DNA of 64,000 bases, taken from positions 3,409,701-3,473,700 of the forward strand of contig RPFO01000406.1 of NCBI GenBank assembly GCA_009746045.1, written 5' to 3'. The DNA comes from Mesostigma viride (Eukaryota > Streptophyta > Mesostigmatophyceae > Mesostigmatales > Mesostigmataceae). The first letter of the stretch is position 1. Each line of letters starts with the position of its first letter. Positions 62,501 through 64,000 of the stretch are shown here, piece by piece. The notes below the pieces were generated by a model, which saw only the letters and a list, made by a program, of their open reading frames with translations, made no database searches and was not told the DNA's origin. The position numbers and the translations under genes were made by a program.

Positions 62501-64000
62501 TGTGGGTGGCACTTGATGTGGGCGGCACTTGATGTGGGCGGCACTTGATGTGGGCGGCACTTGATGTGGGTGGCACTTGATGTAGGCGGGAATGTGTCTT
62601 GGGGGATGCGGTCAGAGATGACTTTGGAACGCCATCTGCTGACCATTGTGGCTGTGTGCGCGGGATGTGTTGGCTGCCCGCTCGCTTCCCCACCCTGGGT
62701 TCCCCCCTTACGGCTTCACCCTCGCCTGCGCCAGGTGCTCCACCTGGCGCTCAACCCTGAGAGCAAGATCGCGCTGGGAGCAGCGCAGGAGGTGCAGGCG
62801 CTGCAAGCCAAGTGAGTGGAGCCTCAACAACCAGGGCAGGGACGACAATATGCACGGGCAGGGAACCTAGATGGCATCTTGCACGGCTGAATCGGCTTGA
62901 CGAGGGCACTTGCTAGGCATCGCGCAGGCACAGGGGGCTGTTAGTGAAAATTCAAAGGAGATCCACGAAGGAGTATGCGTTTTGAGCGCCAACGCAGTGC
63001 TGCATCAACGCGACGTGTGGCGCGGTTTCTATGGGTGTGCTCCGCAACCAGTTTGCCTCAAGCTGTGCACATCCATTCTGGGAATCGTAGATAGCCCACA
63101 CTGCGATGCTCCTTCTCTGGAACTTAACAGTGCCTTTTTTGCGGCAAGTGTGGGCCATATCTGTTTTCCGACAGGTCGGGGTTGTGATCATCCCTATGAG
63201 GGAAACTGACGCAGTGCACCTTCTCTGTGTTGGCACGTCGCAGTGGGTGGCCGGAGGATGTGCCGCCCAGTCACCAACGTCCCACTGTTTGGTCGCTGCT
63301 TTGTCACTGTTTTGTCGCTGTTTTTTCGCTGATACGCTGCTGTTTTGTCGCTGTTTTGTTGCAGTTTGGTCGCTGCTTTGTCGCTGCTTTGTCGCTGCTT
63401 TGTCGCTGCTTTGTCGCTGCTTTGTCGCTGCTTTGTCGCTGCTTTGTCGCTGCTGTGTCGCTGCTGTGTCGCTGCTGTGTCGCTGCTTTGTCGCTGCGTT
63501 GTCGCTATGTTGTCGCTGTTGTCGCTGTTGTCGCTGTTGTCGCTGTTGTCGCTGTTGTCGCTGTTGTCTCCTGTTGTCTCTGTTGTCGCTGTTGTCGCTG
63601 TTGTCGCTGTTGTCGCTGTTGTCGCTGTTGTCGCTGTTGTCGCTGTTGTCGCTGTTGTCGCTGTTGTCGCTGTTGTCGCTGTTGTCGCTGTTGTCGCTGT
63701 TGTCGCTGTTGTCGCTGCTGTCGCTGTTGTCGCTGTTGTCGCTGTTGTCGCTGTTGTCGCTGTTGTCACTGTTGTCGCTGTTGTCGCTGTTTTGTCGCTG
63801 CTTTGTCGCAAATTCGGTTTAACTCCTCGCAACCGCTGAGCCATCGGGCAAGCCCTTCTTCCCCCCATGCCGGCGTGGCTTGTCGTGTGCAGGGTTTCGC
63901 AGCTGGAGGCGGCGCTGGTGAGCCAAAAGGGCGCGCCTGTGAGCGAGGCTGTGGCCTCAGGCGACGAGGCAACGCTGTGGAAGCAGAAGGCAGCGGAGCT
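47595..64000 (+). CDS. MAD1: Spindle assembly checkpoint protein MAD1, 5' fourteen exons
   Basis: Exons 47595-47948, 48692-48785, 49321-49481, 50666-50962, 51490-51621, 53214-53348, 53988-54059, 55750-55818, 56593-56736, 58065-58286, 59683-59789, 60604-60685, 62735-62811 and 63893-64000 join in one frame for about 685 residues; the C-terminus is outside. After a disordered start (about 100 residues) nearly everything is heptad-rich coiled coil (for example QERARVAELDGQVKALTQER). Two blocks identify it: the ERDGLKQILHNYDEE segment typical of Mad1, and K-VLHLALNP, the Mad2-interaction motif, followed by a second coiled coil. Mad1 anchors Mad2 at unattached kinetochores and turns it to the inhibitory form that delays anaphase. 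The start is ATG 47595 or the better-context ATG 47616 (ACAATGGCG), same frame. Many introns carry minisatellites built from the exon ends. Confidence 0.87.
48773..48910 (+). repeat. Degenerate repeat copying MAD1 exon 2 end plus donor
   Basis: The exon ends GCGCAGCCATGCGG/GTAAGGGGCTTC (48785-48786). The intron repeats this with changes: GCAGCCATGCGTGTGAGG, GCAGCCGTGCAGGTGATG and, at about 48884, GCAGCCATGCGGATGAGG followed by GGCTTC. In the last copy GT has become AT. Confidence 0.8.
49467..50055 (+). repeat. About 50-bp minisatellite copying MAD1 exon 3 end plus donor
   Basis: The exon ends GAGGAGCTGAGG/GTGGGTG (49481-49482). About eleven intron units contain GAGGAGCGGAGGGTGGGTG or a close variant, one base away from the exon end, followed by GGTAGCGAGCACGTGTGCGC. 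Unit length varies with G runs. Most units keep a GTGGGT donor. Confidence 0.9.
50117..50155. repeat. Interstitial telomere-type repeat (CCCTAAA)n
   Basis: Four to five CCCTAAA units, one with an extra A, lie in the MAD1 intron after exon 3. A 33-bp sequence around ATCCAACCACTTTCAA flanks them on both sides as a direct repeat (about 50087 and 50157). Confidence 0.85.
52012..52250. repeat. 97-bp repeat with inverted telomere-type units
   Basis: Two full units and part of a third (periods at 52021, 52118, 52215) alternate a unique part (GGTCGCACGCAGCCGTGCTG) with TTTAGGGTTTAG directly next to CCCTAAACCCTAAA. The telomere units thus face each other and can fold into a hairpin. It lies in the MAD1 intron 51622-53213. 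Confidence 0.9.
52264..52928. repeat. 51-bp minisatellite, 13 copies
   Basis: The unit contains GTGATCCGTGGGGAACAGTT and ends in TGTGTGTGTCTATG. Copies are almost identical; two have TATGGGAGG for TATGTGAGG. The period is a multiple of three, which leaves all strands with long open frames, but the array is in a MAD1 intron. Confidence 0.95.
54235..55440. repeat. 51-bp minisatellite, about 24 copies
   Basis: Units contain GGCATGGATGGATACCAAAC and CACAAGGGGCTGTATCTACA, with point differences at a few sites (ATCTATAAG, ATCTGTAAG, ATCTAGAAG). It lies in the MAD1 intron 54060-55749. It differs in sequence from the other 51-bp array at 52264. Confidence 0.95.
56805..57235. repeat. 14-bp G-rich minisatellite in MAD1 intron
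   Basis: About 30 units of GTGCGGGCCTGAAG / GTGTGGGCTTGAAG alternate irregularly, beginning 70 bp after the donor CAGAAG/GTGAGG (56736). Each unit contains GAAG/GTG(C or T)GGG, which resembles that donor, but descent from it is not clear. Confidence 0.93.
57606..57636. repeat. Short TTTAGGG tract
   Basis: Three to four TTTAGGG-type units (GGTTTAGGGTTTAGGGTTTG) lie in the MAD1 intron 56737-58064. Confidence 0.8.
58266..58875 (+). repeat. 28-bp minisatellite copying MAD1 exon 10 end plus donor, about 22 copies
   Basis: The unit is the last 21 bases of the exon (GACCAAGTGCGCGTGCTGGA, then G) joined to the first 7 of the intron (GTGGGTG). The true junction is 58286-58287. Nearly all copies are perfect, and each keeps GGAG/GTGGGT. 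Two copies have an extra A (CCAAAGTGC), one reads GTGGGAG. Because 28 is not a multiple of three, only every third decoy donor keeps the frame. Confidence 0.96.
59777..60035 (+). repeat. About 20-bp minisatellite copying MAD1 exon 11 end plus donor
   Basis: The exon ends GCGGCGCTAGAGAG/GTGTGTGG (59789-59790). About twelve further units of (G)GCGCTGGAGAG/GTGGGTGG type follow, with variable G runs and some changed to GAAGG or GAAAG. Most keep AG/GT. Confidence 0.93.
60683..62758 (+). other. MAD1: Mad2-interaction motif of MAD1, split by an intron
   Basis: The Lys codon ends one exon (60683-60685) and VLHLALNP begins the next (62735-62758). Together they fit the motif of Lys/Arg, two hydrophobics and a Pro six positions later used by Mad1 to clip into Mad2. 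The intron between them, about 2 kb, holds the 16-bp array at 61194-62585. Confidence 0.85.
61194..62585. repeat. 16-bp minisatellite, about 87 copies
   Basis: GGCACTTGATGTGGGT and its variant GGCACTTGATGTGGGC alternate without clear order. Rare variants are GATGCGGG, ACTTAATG, a TTCTACTT unit (twice) and 15-bp units lacking a G. It fills the intron that splits the Mad2-interaction motif. Minus-strand frames of several hundred residues through it are not coding. Confidence 0.96.
63283..63815. repeat. (TTGTCGCTG)n with (CTTTGTCGCTG)n flanks
   Basis: An 11-bp unit dominates the left part and the far right end, and the 9-bp unit TTGTCGCTG the middle (63515-63790). It ends about 80 bp before the exon at 63893. 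The long Leu/Ser frames through it are not coding. Confidence 0.95.

Noticed and set aside
61194-62585. Minus-strand proteins of repeated PPTSSATHIKCH type
   Set aside because: These follow only from the 16-bp tandem repeat; frames shift with 15-bp units and there is no non-repeat coding part.

Overview
The window is nuclear DNA of a eukaryote, most likely a unicellular alga of the green lineage. It carries many-exon genes with GT-AG introns, TTTAGGG-type telomere repeats inside introns, a type II-like protein kinase A regulatory subunit (absent from land plants), APE-type LINE retrotransposons and hAT DNA transposons. There is nothing prokaryotic in it. The exact lineage cannot be settled from reading alone.

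Layout. (1) 1-12621, plus strand: the 3' twelve exons of an Atm1/ABCB7/ATM3-type ABC half-transporter, with introns full of micro- and minisatellites, including a 1.6-kb pentanucleotide tract. (2) 12622-40566: a transposon island. At least three LINE families are piled into each other in both orientations. One nearly full-length element (about 33535-38930, minus) has ORF1, endonuclease and reverse transcriptase. Two 1.33-kb hAT elements have clean 8-bp target duplications. A single intronless gene for a Golgi-type glycosyltransferase (28584-29729, minus) sits inside the island. (3) 41133-46547, minus: a complete seven-exon gene for a 509-residue PKA regulatory subunit, with what look like two tandem dimerization/docking segments. 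(4) 46548-47594: a shared divergent promoter region holding a small MITE-like element. (5) 47595 to the window end, plus: the spindle-checkpoint coiled-coil protein MAD1, fourteen exons in the window including the Mad2-interaction motif; the C-terminus lies beyond the edge.

The most unusual signal runs through all three intron-rich genes. Tandem repeats in the introns are often copies of the gene's own exon end plus its 5' splice site, so the intron begins with a ladder of decoy donors. The clearest cases are at 58266-58875, 59777-60035, 49467-50055, 48773-48910, 9941-10076 and 3275-3366, with an old diverged copy at 42049-42115. Two introns carry the mirror image, a copy of the next exon's start. 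A second notable signal is the LINE 3' end: a hairpin followed by a (TTAA)n tail, whose stem shows a G-C to G-U to A-U series between copies.

The three host genes have separate roles (Fe-S/glutathione-linked export from mitochondria, cAMP signalling, mitotic checkpoint). I see no evidence that they work as one pathway; PKA-R and MAD1 only share a promoter region.
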